Shown here: positions 41,194 to 50,210 of the stretch, piece after piece
Layout of the letters: every line of letters begins with the position of its first letter
Position numbering within the stretch: the first letter of the stretch is position 1
Source: Nocardiopsis ganjiahuensis DSM 45031
GTDB lineage: Bacteria > Actinomycetota > Actinomycetes > Streptosporangiales > Streptosporangiaceae
Direction: 5' to 3'
Assembly: GCF_000341085.1 (NCBI RefSeq)
Contig: NZ_ANBA01000011.1
Location: 388,298 to 452,297 of the forward strand
Length of the DNA: 64,000 nucleotides
Translations under genes and position numbers: made by a program
The notes under the pieces: model-generated
What the model was told of the DNA's origin: nothing
Databases searched by the model: none
The model's input: the letters and a program-made list of their open reading frames with translations, nothing else

Positions 41194-43643
41194 TGCTCGG
41201 TTACGCCTGGGCGCAGGTGACCGCCCACCCCCTCCGGCTGGCCGCGGTCCTGGCCGCGATCACGCTCGGCACCCTCTTCCTGGCGGCCACCGGCGTGTTC
41301 ACCGCCACCTCCGCCGCCGGGATGCGCCTGGTCGCCGCGGCACCGCTGACGGCGGCCGACGTGGTCGTGGACCGCGACCCGCAGGCCCCCGACCCCGGTG
41401 CCGACTGGCCCGCGCGGGTGGCCGAGCACCCCGACGTCACGGCCACCGCCCCCGTGCACGCGCGGACCGTCCAGCTGGTCACCGACGGCGTCCGCGCCAC
41501 CACCAACGTCTACAGCGTCTCCGACCGGCCCGAGCTCCGCTGGTTCGAGCTGGCGGAGGGGGCGTGGCCCGCGGCCGCGGACGAGGTGGTGGCCGACGCA
41601 CCGACCCTGGAGTCCGCCGGGCTCACCGTGGGCGACACCCTGCGCCTCCTCGACGGCGAGGGCGGGGAGACCGAGGTGACCGTGGTCGGCGCGGCGGACC
41701 TGGGATTCCGTCCGCTGACCGGGGTCCAGTACCAGCTCTACTCCTCCGAGGCGTTCTTCGCCGGGCAGAGCCCTCCGAGCGTCACGGCCCTGGTCGCCGC
41801 GGGCAGCTCCCCCGAGACGGTCGTGGAGAGCCTGGACGCGTCACTCCCCGACGACCTGTACCCCATGACCGCCGAGGAACAGGCCGACCTGGCCGCGGAC
41901 CGGTTCGCGGGCGGCTCCCAGCAGCTCGAGCTCATCCTGCTCGTGTTCGCCCTCATCTCACTGCTCGCGGCCGCCCTGGTCATCGCCAACACCTTCACCG
42001 TCCTGCTCTCCCAGCGGCGCCGGGACACCGCGTTGCTCCGACTGGTGGGAGCGGACCGGTCGCAGGTGCGGAACCTGGTCCTGACCGAGGCGCTGATCGT
42101 CGGCTCCGTCGGGTCGGCCCTGGGTGTGACCGTCGGCGTGGGAGCGGGCTACGTCGGCGCGTCGCTGATGGGCCTGACCGGGGACGGCCTGCACGTGAGC
42201 GCTCCGGCTCTGGCCGGGGCGTTCCTGGTGGGCGTGCTCACGACCGTGTGCTCCGCGTGGTTCCCCGCACGCAGGGCCGCGTCGACCGCGCCGGCCGAGG
42301 CCCTGCGGTCGGCCTCCCTGACCGGCGGGGACCGGTTCCGGTTCCGGCCCGTCCACGCGGCCGGTCTGGTCCTGGCCTCGCTCGGAACCGCCGGAACGGG
42401 GTTCGGAGCACTGACGGAGAACCTGCCGCCGGCGATCGCGGGCGGTTTCCTCGGAGCGGTCGGCCTGCTCCTGTTCCTGCGTTACGCGATCTCCCGGCTC
42501 GTCTCGGGCTCCGACCTCCTGCTGCGGCGGGCCGGCGGGGTGCCGGAGCTGGCGGGGGCCAACCTCCGGCGCAACACCGGCAGGACCGCCACGGCCACGC
42601 TCACCCTGGTGCTCGGGCTGGGCCTGGTCACCGCCCTCGTCACGGCCGCGGCCACGGGGCGCGCCACCATCGACGGCGACCTGGAGGCCCGCTTCCCCGT
42701 GGACGTGAGCGTGCGGGTGGACGCGGGCTCGGTCTCCCCCGACACCGTCGCCATGGTCCGTGACCTCGACGGGCTGGAGTTCACGGAGGCGCCGAGGACG
42801 GAGCCGGTGACCGTCGGCGGCCTGGGCGAGACCACCCTGGTGGGGGTCTCACCGGAGTTGGCCCGGGCGGCCGACGCGCCGGTCCTGGCGGAGGGCGGCT
42901 CCGAAGCCCCGGCCGTGCTGGTGTCCGGGGAACAGGCGGACGCGCTCGGAGCCGCGTCGGGGGAGGTGGTCGACCTCGCTGTCAACGGCGAGACGCACCG
43001 CTTCACCCTGCACGTGTCCCGGCTCGCCACCGTCTCGGGCGTCCCGCGCCCGGTCGTGCTCGAGGACGTCCTGGACTCCGTGGTCCCGGGCGACGACCGG
43101 GGCATGGTGTGGGGGGTGGCCTCGGAGGGCGCCGACACCGGCGCCCTCGCCGAACAGACGGCCCGCGTCGCCGGGGCGGATCCCGAAATCGCCGTGGGCG
43201 GGGCCCTCAGCGAACGGAGGGACCTCACCGACGTCCTCGACGTCCTGGTCGGCCTGTCACTGGCGATGCTCCTGGTCACCGTGGTGATCTCCGGCCTCGG
43301 AGTGGCGAACACCCTGAGCCTGTCCGTCATGGAGCGCACGCGCGAACTGGCCCTGCTGCGGGCCCTGGGGCTCACCCGGGGCGGCCTGCGGGCGACCCTG
43401 GCGGTGGAGACCGCGGTCACGGCCGCCCTGGGCGCCCTGCTGGGGCTGGTGATCGGTGTCCCCTACGGGCTGGTGGGGGTGAGCGCGATCGTCGGGGGGA
43501 CCGCGCCGCTCGTGGTGGCCGTCCCCTGGGCACAGCTCCTGCTCGTGCTCGCGTCCGCCCTGGTCATCGGGTTGGCGGCGACGCTGCTGCCTTCCCGTAG
43601 GGCGACCCGGATCGCCCCCGCCGAAGGGCTGGGCGCCGACTGA
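41193..43643 (+). CDS. FtsX-like ABC transporter permease (816 aa)
   Basis: The protein has two FtsX-type cores. The first has an N-terminal membrane segment (LAAVLAAITLGTLFLAATGVF), an extracytoplasmic domain and three segments around 250-390 ending ARRAASTAPAEALRSAS. The second repeats the layout, ending RRATRIAPAEGLGAD. These duplicated permeases act as homomeric or single-chain exporters with a MacB-type ATPase. It converges with the response regulator (48 bp between stops). Substrate unknown. Confidence 0.9.
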   Translation: MLGYAWAQVTAHPLRLAAVLAAITLGTLFLAATGVFTATSAAGMRLVAAAPLTAADVVVDRDPQAPDPGADWPARVAEHPDVTATAPVHARTVQLVTDGVRATTNVYSVSDRPELRWFELAEGAWPAAADEVVADAPTLESAGLTVGDTLRLLDGEGGETEVTVVGAADLGFRPLTGVQYQLYSSEAFFAGQSPPSVTALVAAGSSPETVVESLDASLPDDLYPMTAEEQADLAADRFAGGSQQLELILLVFALISLLAAALVIANTFTVLLSQRRRDTALLRLVGADRSQVRNLVLTEALIVGSVGSALGVTVGVGAGYVGASLMGLTGDGLHVSAPALAGAFLVGVLTTVCSAWFPARRAASTAPAEALRSASLTGGDRFRFRPVHAAGLVLASLGTAGTGFGALTENLPPAIAGGFLGAVGLLLFLRYAISRLVSGSDLLLRRAGGVPELAGANLRRNTGRTATATLTLVLGLGLVTALVTAAATGRATIDGDLEARFPVDVSVRVDAGSVSPDTVAMVRDLDGLEFTEAPRTEPVTVGGLGETTLVGVSPELARAADAPVLAEGGSEAPAVLVSGEQADALGAASGEVVDLAVNGETHRFTLHVSRLATVSGVPRPVVLEDVLDSVVPGDDRGMVWGVASEGADTGALAEQTARVAGADPEIAVGGALSERRDLTDVLDVLVGLSLAMLLVTVVISGLGVANTLSLSVMERTRELALLRALGLTRGGLRATLAVETAVTAALGALLGLVIGVPYGLVGVSAIVGGTAPLVVAVPWAQLLLVLASALVIGLAATLLPSRRATRIAPAEGLGAD

Positions 43644-43691
43644 GGGGTCGGGAGGGCCGAAGGGTCGGGGCCGGCTCTGAGCGGCCGGCCG

Positions 43692-44384
43692 TCACGGTTC
43701 CGTCGGCGGTGTTCCGGCGGCACCGTCCCCGGCCCGGCCGACCAGGCCCGCCTCGTACGCCAGCACGGCCGCCTCGACGCGGTTGCGTACCCCCAGGCGT
43801 TTGAGGATGGTGCTGACGTGGCCCTTCACCGTGCCCTCCACGAGGAAGAGCCTGCGCCCGATCTCCGCGTTGGACAGCCCGGCGCCGAGCAGGGCGAGGA
43901 CCTCGCGCTCCCGTTCGGTCAGACCGCCCACCTGTTCGGCGGCGGCCACCCTCCGGGTCGACCGGCCGTGCTCCATCTCGTTCAGGACCCGCCGTGCCAC
44001 CCGGGGGGAGAGGAAGGCCCCGCCCTCGGCCACGGCCCGCACCCCCAGCAGCAGCTCGCGGGGGTCCCCGGTCTTGAGCAGGAACCCGTCGGCGCCCCCG
44101 GCCAGGGCGCGGACCACGTACCTCTCCTCACCGAAGGTGGTCAGGACGACCACCCTGGTGCCCGGTGCCGCGCGCCGTATCTCGGCGGCCGCGGCCAGCC
44201 CGTCCACCACCGGCATGCGGATGTCGACCAGGGCGACGTCGGGCCGGTAGGAGAGGGCCATCTCGACCCCCTCGCGCCCGTCGGCGGCCTCCGCCACCAC
44301 CTCGATACCCGGATCGTTGGCGAGGATCGCGCGCACACCCGCCCGGATCATCGCCTCGTCGTCCACCAGCAGGACCCGCACCAC
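43692..44384 (-). CDS. NarL/LuxR-family response regulator
   Basis: The 230-aa regulator has a receiver domain (VRVLLVDDEAMIRAGV, phospho-acceptor Asp in DVALVDIRMP, Thr in VVLTTFG, Lys in FLLKTG) and a LuxR-type helix-turn-helix (LTEREREVLALLGAGLSNAEIGRRL, TVKGHVSTILKRLGV). GTG 44384 follows GGGGAGGGG; a longer in-frame start at 44408 is less likely. The kinase stop is 31 bp upstream. The TGAC-N4-GTCA palindromes at 40341 and 45608 are its probable targets. Confidence 0.92.
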   Translation of the reverse strand: MVRVLLVDDEAMIRAGVRAILANDPGIEVVAEAADGREGVEMALSYRPDVALVDIRMPVVDGLAAAAEIRRAAPGTRVVVLTTFGEERYVVRALAGGADGFLLKTGDPRELLLGVRAVAEGGAFLSPRVARRVLNEMEHGRSTRRVAAAEQVGGLTEREREVLALLGAGLSNAEIGRRLFLVEGTVKGHVSTILKRLGVRNRVEAAVLAYEAGLVGRAGDGAAGTPPTEP

Positions 44385-44415
44385 GGTCGGCGCCCCTCCC
44401 CTCACCACGTCTTCT

Positions 44416-45570
44416 TCACCGGACCACCGTCATCACCAGGAGCAGAACGTACCCCGCGCAGGCCACCGCCACGGGCACGCCCACGACCAGTCCTATCGCC
44501 CACGCGGCGCGTCTGCGGGCCCGCCGGTGGGGCTCCGGGGACAGCGGTCCGGCGTCCTCCACCCGTGGCACGGCTCCCGGCGGGGGTCCCCCGTGCAGCG
44601 GCAGCCGGGCCTCGACCGCCCAGCCCGGCCCGTCCGGGCCCGCGTGGAAGGTGCCCCCGGCCAACCGGACGCGTTCGCGCAGACCCACCAACCCGGTACC
44701 GCCGCTCGCCGGGTGCGCGCGCGGGGACCCCTCGCGGGGAGCGGCCCCGGACACACGGACCGACACCGCGTCGGCCGACGTGTCCGTCTCGACCCGCACG
44801 GCCGCACCGGGGGCGTGCCGGGCGGAGTTGGTCAGCGCCTCCTGGACCACCCGGTGCAGCGCCCGGTCCACCAGTACGGGCAGCGTGACCGCCTCGCCCG
44901 ACCGGACCAGCTCCACGTCCATCCCGGACGCCCTCGAGCACTCCACCAGGGAGGCGAGGCCCTCGTCCAGCGGGCCCAGCGGGGCGGGCTCCCCGTCGGA
45001 CCGCAGCACCCCGACCGCCTCGGCGAGCCGGTCGGCCGCCCGGGCCGCCGCCTCCCGCAGCCCGGCGGCCTCGGCACGGCGGTGCCCGGGCAGGTCGTCC
45101 GCCAGTTCCAGCGCGCCCGAGCGCAGTGACAGCAGGCCCAGCTCGTGGCCGACGGCGTCATGGAGCTCCCCGGCGATCCGGGAGCGTTCGCGCATCCGGA
45201 CCTGCTCGGCGACCAGCCCGGCCTCGTTCTCCAGGATCCGGGCCCGCTCCCAGCCCGCCCGCTCCAGGGCGGCGGTACTGCGCAGGTACCGGCCCACCAG
45301 CCAGGGCAGGGGCACGGCGAAGAACACCAGGGCCCCGCCGGTGGTCCACAGGCCCACGGGCTGGCCGGTCCACCACAGCCACACCGCACCGGCCGTGACA
45401 CCGGTCGCGTACACAGCGGCCGCGGGGCGGGGGTCCGCCGACAGGCGGCCGGTGAGCAGGAGCAGGAACGGCACCGGCAGCAGCAGCCACGGCCACACCA
45501 GACAGAGTGGGATCAGCACGACCACGCAGGTCAGGGCCGCGTGGCCGGGTGGGATCCGAGGAACGCGCAT
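44416..45570 (-). CDS. DesK-like sensor histidine kinase
   Basis: The 384-aa kinase has four to five short membrane segments in the first 130 residues. The HisKA_3 phospho-acceptor follows in RSRIAGELHDAVGHELGLLSL, and the HATPase domain has ALTNSARHAPGAAV and GGTGLVGLRERVRLAGG. A membrane-like segment at the very C-terminus (AIGLVVGVPVAVACAGYVLLLV) is unusual for the family. Small sensing region with no large extracytoplasmic loop is typical of kinases that sense cell-envelope stress or work with a transporter. A TGAC-N4-GTCA site lies 38 bp upstream. Confidence 0.9.
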   Translation of the reverse strand: MRVPRIPPGHAALTCVVVLIPLCLVWPWLLLPVPFLLLLTGRLSADPRPAAAVYATGVTAGAVWLWWTGQPVGLWTTGGALVFFAVPLPWLVGRYLRSTAALERAGWERARILENEAGLVAEQVRMRERSRIAGELHDAVGHELGLLSLRSGALELADDLPGHRRAEAAGLREAAARAADRLAEAVGVLRSDGEPAPLGPLDEGLASLVECSRASGMDVELVRSGEAVTLPVLVDRALHRVVQEALTNSARHAPGAAVRVETDTSADAVSVRVSGAAPREGSPRAHPASGGTGLVGLRERVRLAGGTFHAGPDGPGWAVEARLPLHGGPPPGAVPRVEDAGPLSPEPHRRARRRAAWAIGLVVGVPVAVACAGYVLLLVMTVVR

Positions 45571-45607
45571 ACCCGGGACGGTAGCCTGCCGCGGCCGTCC
45601 GGGACAT

Positions 45608-45621
45608 CTGACGAAAGTCAG
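45608..45621. promoter_or_regulatory. Second TGAC-N4-GTCA operator, upstream of the kinase gene
   Basis: CTGACGAAAGTCAG followed by GGG matches the centre of the palindrome at 40341. Two copies, one before each transcription unit of the module, suggest an autoregulated two-component system controlling the exporter. Confidence 0.6.
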
Positions 45622-45781
45622 GGGCGGGCGGCCGTCGAGAACCGTCTCGCCGCGCTACAGGCGATCGTCGACCAGAGTCACCGGCACAGACCTCCCCGGT
45701 GAGACCGATGCGGAGGACGAGCCCCCCGCATCGACGCCACCGGATATCGGGGTAGCGGCTGCCCCGGGTCGCGGTCCTCCG

Positions 45782-48019
45782 TCATTCCTCCTGGTTGAGG
45801 TGGGCGATCAGTGCCTCGATCGAAGCCAGGTCCCCCTGGCCGAAGCTCACGAGGCGTCGCAGCGGGATCGAGGCCATCATCCGTGCCATGTCGATTCCCA
45901 TCGTCTCCTCGGAGCCGTCGGCGGCCTCGGGAACGGCGAAGTGCTTCGCAAGCAGCTCCGCGGCCCGGGGATCGGCCATGACCTCGCCCAGGGTGGAGTC
46001 GAGTGTCAACGGCAGGCGCAGCCGGTCGCCCTCGACCACGACCGTGGCGGTGGCGCGCAGGTCTCGGCTGGAAGCTCCGGCCCAGACACGGTACTCACCG
46101 TCCTCGACCACCCACCGGTCACCGCGGACTTCCCAATACGCCAGGTCCTCGCGCGGAAGCAGGACCTGGACCTGTCGGCTCCGGCCGGGGTCCAGGGTCA
46201 GGCTCGTGAAGCCCTTCAACTCTCGGGAGGGCCGCGTCACCGCGGAGTCGGGCTTGGCGACGTAGAACTGCACCACCTCGCGGCCGGCACGGTCGCCGGT
46301 GTTGGTCACGGTCACCCGTGCTGTGATGCCCTCCGGGCCCTGGCTCAGTTCCAAACCGCTGTAGGTGAAGTCGGTGTAGGACAGGCCGTGGCCGAAGGGG
46401 AAGGTCACCTCCATCTCACGGGCGTCGTACCAGCGGTACCCCACGTGGAGCCCTTCCCCGTAGTACACCTGGGAGTTCTCCCCCGGGAAGGAGAGGTAGG
46501 CCGGGGTGTCCTGGAGGCGGACCGGCACCGTCTCGCCGAGCCGCCCCGAGGGGTTGACCCGCCCGAAGAGCACGTCGGCGATCGCACCGCCCGCGGCCTG
46601 TCCGAGCAGCGCTCCGTCCACGACCGCGGGGGCCAGGTCGGCCACCGGGGCGAGCCTGAGCACTCCCCCGTGGGAGAGCACGACGACCACACGGGGCTGC
46701 ACGCGTGCCACGGCCGCGAGCAGATCGAGTTGTTCGGCAGGCAGCTCGATGTCGGTACGGTCGAAGCCCTCGGACTCCTGGCGCGCGTCCAGGCCGAGGA
46801 AGAGGACGGCGGTCTCGGCCGCGGCGGCGGTCGCGACGGCCTCCTCGCGCAGGGCCGTCGGGTCTTGTTCCCCGTCGATGCAGAACCCGGGGGCGAAGGA
46901 CACCGTGCCGCTCCCCGCGAGGGCACGGATCTCCTCGAGCGGTACGTCCACCCGCGTGGGGTTGACATGCGAACTGCCGCCGCCTTGGTAGCGCGGGGTC
47001 TGCGCGAACGCGCCGATCACCGCGAGGGAACCACCCGGTGAGAGGGGAAGTGTCCGATCGTCGTTCTTGAGCAGGACGACGCACCGCGCCGCCGCCTCAC
47101 GCGCGAGTGCGTGGTGGGTCTCGACGTCGTAGGCGGTCTCACCGCCGGGGGCCCGGCGCGCCTTCTCGGCCAAGGCGGCCACGCGCACAGCCGCGGTGTG
47201 GACGTTCTGGATCTGCCCGGCGTCGTTCTCGACCTCGGCGGCGAGCGCGGCGTCGCTCGCGCCGCCGTCACCGGGCATGACCAGGTCCAGCCCCGCGGCC
47301 ACGGCGGCGGCCCGGTCCTGCACCGCGCCCCAGTCGCTCACGACCACGCCGTCGAAGCCCCACTCATGGCGCAGCACCGTGGTGAGCAGCCAGTGGTTCT
47401 CGGAGGCGTAGACGCCGTTGATCCGGTTGTAGGAGCACATCACGGTCCACGGCGCGGACGTGCGGACGACCTTCTGGAAGGCACGCAGGTAGATCTCGCG
47501 CAGCGTGCGCGGATCGATGTTGGAGCTGGAGCGCATCCGATCGTGCTCGGCGTTGTTGGCCGCGAGGTGCTTGAGCGAGGCGCCCACACCGGTGCTCTGG
47601 ATCCCGGACACCCAGGCGCCGGCCAGGGCTCCGGTCAGATGGGGGTCCTCGGAGTAGTACTCGAAGTTGCGCCCGCCCCGGGGGTCGCGCTTGATGTTGA
47701 CGCCCGGACCCAGGAGGACGTCGACGCCCAGGGCCCGGGCCTCGCGTCCCAGAGCCGTGCCCACGCGTTCGACCAGGTCCGGGTCCCAGCTCTGAGCCAG
47801 TCCCACCGCCGGCGGGAAGCAGGTGGCGGGCCGGCTTTCGGCGATACCGAGGTGGTCGCTCGGACCGGTCTGCCGGCGCACCCCGTGTGGTCCGTCGGTG
47901 AGCACGAGCGAGGGAACGCCGCCGATCGCCTTGGTGCTCCAGAAGTCGGCTCCGCTGCCGAGCTCGACCTTCTCCCGCAGCGTGAGGCCGTCCAGGTCGG
48001 GGCCAGGGGATGGGTTCAC
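45782..48019 (-). CDS. GH3 family beta-glucosidase
   Basis: The 745-aa enzyme has the GH3 plan: an N-terminal TIM barrel with LGPGVNIKRDPRGGRNFEYYSEDP, the KHLAANNAEHDR substrate loop and the nucleophile Asp in GVVVSDWGAV, then an alpha/beta sandwich domain and a C-terminal fibronectin-III-like domain (QGPEGITARVTVTNTGDRAGREV). No signal peptide is seen, so it is probably intracellular and hydrolyses imported oligosaccharides. GTG 48019 follows GAGGAG. An odd tail of about 60 residues resembles a small C-terminal domain. The divergent TetR gene probably controls it. Confidence 0.93.
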   Translation of the reverse strand: MNPSPGPDLDGLTLREKVELGSGADFWSTKAIGGVPSLVLTDGPHGVRRQTGPSDHLGIAESRPATCFPPAVGLAQSWDPDLVERVGTALGREARALGVDVLLGPGVNIKRDPRGGRNFEYYSEDPHLTGALAGAWVSGIQSTGVGASLKHLAANNAEHDRMRSSSNIDPRTLREIYLRAFQKVVRTSAPWTVMCSYNRINGVYASENHWLLTTVLRHEWGFDGVVVSDWGAVQDRAAAVAAGLDLVMPGDGGASDAALAAEVENDAGQIQNVHTAAVRVAALAEKARRAPGGETAYDVETHHALAREAAARCVVLLKNDDRTLPLSPGGSLAVIGAFAQTPRYQGGGSSHVNPTRVDVPLEEIRALAGSGTVSFAPGFCIDGEQDPTALREEAVATAAAAETAVLFLGLDARQESEGFDRTDIELPAEQLDLLAAVARVQPRVVVVLSHGGVLRLAPVADLAPAVVDGALLGQAAGGAIADVLFGRVNPSGRLGETVPVRLQDTPAYLSFPGENSQVYYGEGLHVGYRWYDAREMEVTFPFGHGLSYTDFTYSGLELSQGPEGITARVTVTNTGDRAGREVVQFYVAKPDSAVTRPSRELKGFTSLTLDPGRSRQVQVLLPREDLAYWEVRGDRWVVEDGEYRVWAGASSRDLRATATVVVEGDRLRLPLTLDSTLGEVMADPRAAELLAKHFAVPEAADGSEETMGIDMARMMASIPLRRLVSFGQGDLASIEALIAHLNQEE

Positions 48020-48070
48020 GAGTGGTGCTCCTCTGCAGCGGTGACGGTCGGCGTCGGCCTCAAAATTGAG

Positions 48071-48085
48071 TGAAGACTAAATTCA
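48071..48085. promoter_or_regulatory. Putative TetR operator 1 (GH3 side)
   Basis: TGAAGACTAAATTCA is an imperfect inverted repeat upstream of the GH3 gene. A related TGAAAACTGAA occurs in the opposite orientation at 48159-48169 near the TetR gene. Confidence 0.4.
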
Positions 48086-48158
48086 GAAGACCGATGAGAG
48101 CATATGAGCTCCCCAGGAGCCAGAGCAAGGACGTGACCGTGGAAAAAAGCTAGCGTGG

Positions 48159-48169
48159 TTCAGTTTTCA
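48159..48169. promoter_or_regulatory. Putative TetR operator 2 (regulator side)
   Basis: TTCAGTTTTCA, read on the minus strand as TGAAAACTGAA, matches TGAARACTRAA of the site at 48071. It lies 22 bp before the TetR ATG. Confidence 0.4.
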
Positions 48170-48190
48170 GGTGTGCATAGAGTCATCTCC

Positions 48191-48835
48191 ATGACCACCA
48201 CTGCCTCTGCTGGATCACGCGGCCCCTACGCCCGGTCGGTCGAACGCCGCAGGAGCATCGCCCAGGCGGTGCTCGACACCGTGGTGGAGAAGGGGCACGA
48301 GAACGTCACCACCGCCGAGATCGCTCGCCGCGCCGGCACCAGCGAAGCCACGGCGCTGTACCACTACCCCACCAAGGAGCACCTGCTCGTCGCGGCTCTG
48401 GAGCTGTCCGACGAGCAGACCGCGCTGCGCCCCTCCATCGCCGAACACCGTGCGGTCCTGCACGACCTGCGCGAGTTCGTGGCCACCACGGCCGAACGGA
48501 CGAACATCATGCGTCTGCACACTGTGCTCCTCGGCCGCGCCGGCTCCCCCGGCCACCCTGCCCGGGAGTTCCTCATCCGGCGCAACCAGGAAGCCATCGC
48601 GTACTTCGCCCGGCTGGTGCGCCATCGCCAGCAGGAAGACCTGGCCCACCCCGGACTCGATCCCGTCGAGGTCGCCCGTCAGTTCATCGCGGCCTGGGAC
48701 GGCCTCCAGGCCCAATGGCTCCTCGACCCCTCCTTCGACTTCGGGGACCACCTCGTCCAGGCGTTCCGCCGCCTTTCAGGACAGAACTGGATGGAAACCC
48801 GAACTGCTCTCCTGGATCCCTCCTGCGGCCTGTGA
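48191..48835 (+). CDS. TetR-family transcriptional regulator
   Basis: The 214-aa protein has a TetR N-terminal DNA-binding domain, RRRSIAQAVLDTVVEKGHENVTTAEIARRAGTSEATALYHYPTKEHLLVAA in layout, with AEIARRAGTSEATALYHY as the helix-turn-helix. The C-terminal ligand domain ends DFGDHLVQAFRRLSGQ. ATG 48191 was taken rather than the in-frame GTG-type start at 48155, which would overlap the operator. Divergent from the beta-glucosidase gene, which it likely represses in the absence of a sugar ligand. Confidence 0.9.
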   Translation: MTTTASAGSRGPYARSVERRRSIAQAVLDTVVEKGHENVTTAEIARRAGTSEATALYHYPTKEHLLVAALELSDEQTALRPSIAEHRAVLHDLREFVATTAERTNIMRLHTVLLGRAGSPGHPAREFLIRRNQEAIAYFARLVRHRQQEDLAHPGLDPVEVARQFIAAWDGLQAQWLLDPSFDFGDHLVQAFRRLSGQNWMETRTALLDPSCGL

Positions 48836-48924
48836 CACCAGAGCAGTACTCACCACGCACCGGCACCCCGGCCCGGGTGCGGGTCGTCCGTCTCCGAGCC
48901 CGGCGTCACCGCGATGGCGGAGGG

Positions 48925-49125
48925 CTACTCAGTGGGCTCTTCCTGTACGGGTGATGTAGCGGCGCGAAGGCATCGCCTCACAGAACGCATCAACCACCAG
49001 GCCAGAAGAAACACACACAGGATTCCGTAGCCGATTGCCGCGTCCCGGGCTCCGACGAGGGACATCGCGGCTATGGGAAAAAGAGAACCCCATCCAGCGT
49101 GAAGGCGCCAGTCCGACCAGTCCAA
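48925..49125 (-). CDS. Small putative membrane protein (66 aa)
   Basis: A 66-residue peptide with two hydrophobic stretches (GSLFPIAAMSLVGARDAAIGY and GILCVFLLAWWLM), a basic segment and an acidic tail QEEPTE. No family recognised. The region is somewhat less GC-rich than its neighbours. It could be an accessory-element gene. Confidence 0.45.
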   Translation of the reverse strand: MDWSDWRLHAGWGSLFPIAAMSLVGARDAAIGYGILCVFLLAWWLMRSVRRCLRAATSPVQEEPTE

Positions 49126-49362
49126 CCGCTCTCTCCTTTGCGCCCGGAGACCACCGGGGGGCGCTCATGCCGCCCCTGACAGGTAAGACAACTCGGGCCG
49201 AGCGACTCACGCAACCCCTGGCCCCACAGGCGGCCGAACAGGTCGCCGCCGAGCACGGAGTGCGCGTTCGACCGGTCTCCCCGCGGCGGATCCGGTGCGA
49301 AGAGGGCTGCTACCAGGAAGCCCAACCCGGGTGCTCACCGTCTGAGACCGCGCCCGGAGCCG
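49126..49362. other. Interval with one weak small reading frame
   Basis: A plus-strand frame from ATG 49167 to 49382 would encode 71 residues (MPPLTGKTTRAERLTQPL at the start). I find no family or ribosome site to support it, and its 3' end runs into the att-like repeat. Otherwise no feature is seen. Confidence 0.25.
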
Positions 49363-49569
49363 GCCCCGGGCATCTGCACTGAATGTGCATCACGGCCCTG
49401 ACGAGGGCTCTACGACCCATGGCACAAAAGAAACGGCCCGAGCTGCTTTCGCAGTTCGGGCGCGGGGTCTGGGCCAGTACAAGAGGAAGCCCGGCTTGCC
49501 AGAGCAAGTACCGGGCTTCCTCTCCACTGTCCCAAGGTGGTGCACTCGGGAGGACCCGAACCCCCAACC
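49363..49569. repeat. att-like duplication with a tRNA-Arg 3' fragment (left copy)
   Basis: This stretch matches 51329-51480: CCGGGCATCTGCACTGAATG at one end and GGTGGTGCACTCGGGAGGA at the other. The last 36 bp equal the 3' part of the tRNA-Arg gene with one change (GACTCGA to GACCCGA). Between them is an extra hairpin, AGAGGAAGCCCGG (49482-49494) pairing with 49511-49523. The arrangement fits an attachment-site copy left by an element that integrated into the 3' end of the tRNA gene. Confidence 0.7.
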
Positions 49570-49667
49570 CACTCCAAAGAGTGAGTGGGAAGCACTCCCT
49601 GCCGCCACTGAACGTCCCTTGTGGCCGGTGGTCCTAGAGCCGTGGCACTGCCATAGCCTCAGTGGTC

Positions 49668-50210
49668 ATGTTCAACTGGTGGCAGGTACTGGCGGATGAC
49701 GAACGCCAGCAGTGGACCCTGGACCCTTTCGTGAGTGTGGGGCCACTGGCGTTCGGAATGACTCCCAACGAGATCTCTGAGGCACTCAGCGGTGTCACAA
49801 GTGAGGACCAGCGGCACAGGTTTCGCTGTCCCGCGAACGAGACCGTGGACATCATCGTGGAGGGCGTGTATCAAAAGTTCGGTCTGGAGCTGTACTACCA
49901 GCAGGAACGGCTGGCCGGAGTCGTGGTCGACGCGCTGCGCGGGCCCCAGGTCTTCGTGGAGGGGGAAGCCCTGGTCGGCCGGTCTCCTTCCGCGCTGGAG
50001 CAGTGGATGCTCGACCGTGCCGAGAACCGCGAGCCGTATTCGGAGCTCACCTACATGAGTGCGGGAGTTCCTGGATCGGACTCACTGGGCGCGATTCTGG
50101 ACGTGCAGCGCGCAGGCGATCACCTACTCACGCGGCCGGTATTCGTTCCCCGCGAGGCGCTGGACGACCTCTCCCACTTCCTGCCCCGGAACGCGTGGTC
50201 GCGTTGTTGA
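49668..50210 (+). CDS. Hypothetical protein (180 aa)
   Basis: The product (180 aa from ATG 49668; GTG 49662 is also possible) has FNWWQVLADDERQQWTLDPF, GPLAFGMTPNEISEALSGV, and FGLELYYQQERLAGVVVDAL. The pattern 'baseline GMT..E...L' followed by a short strand-rich body is seen in many small actinobacterial proteins of unknown role, some linked to immunity functions. I cannot name a family. It lies between the two att-like repeats and is probably cargo of the relic element. Confidence 0.6.
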   Translation: MFNWWQVLADDERQQWTLDPFVSVGPLAFGMTPNEISEALSGVTSEDQRHRFRCPANETVDIIVEGVYQKFGLELYYQQERLAGVVVDALRGPQVFVEGEALVGRSPSALEQWMLDRAENREPYSELTYMSAGVPGSDSLGAILDVQRAGDHLLTRPVFVPREALDDLSHFLPRNAWSRC

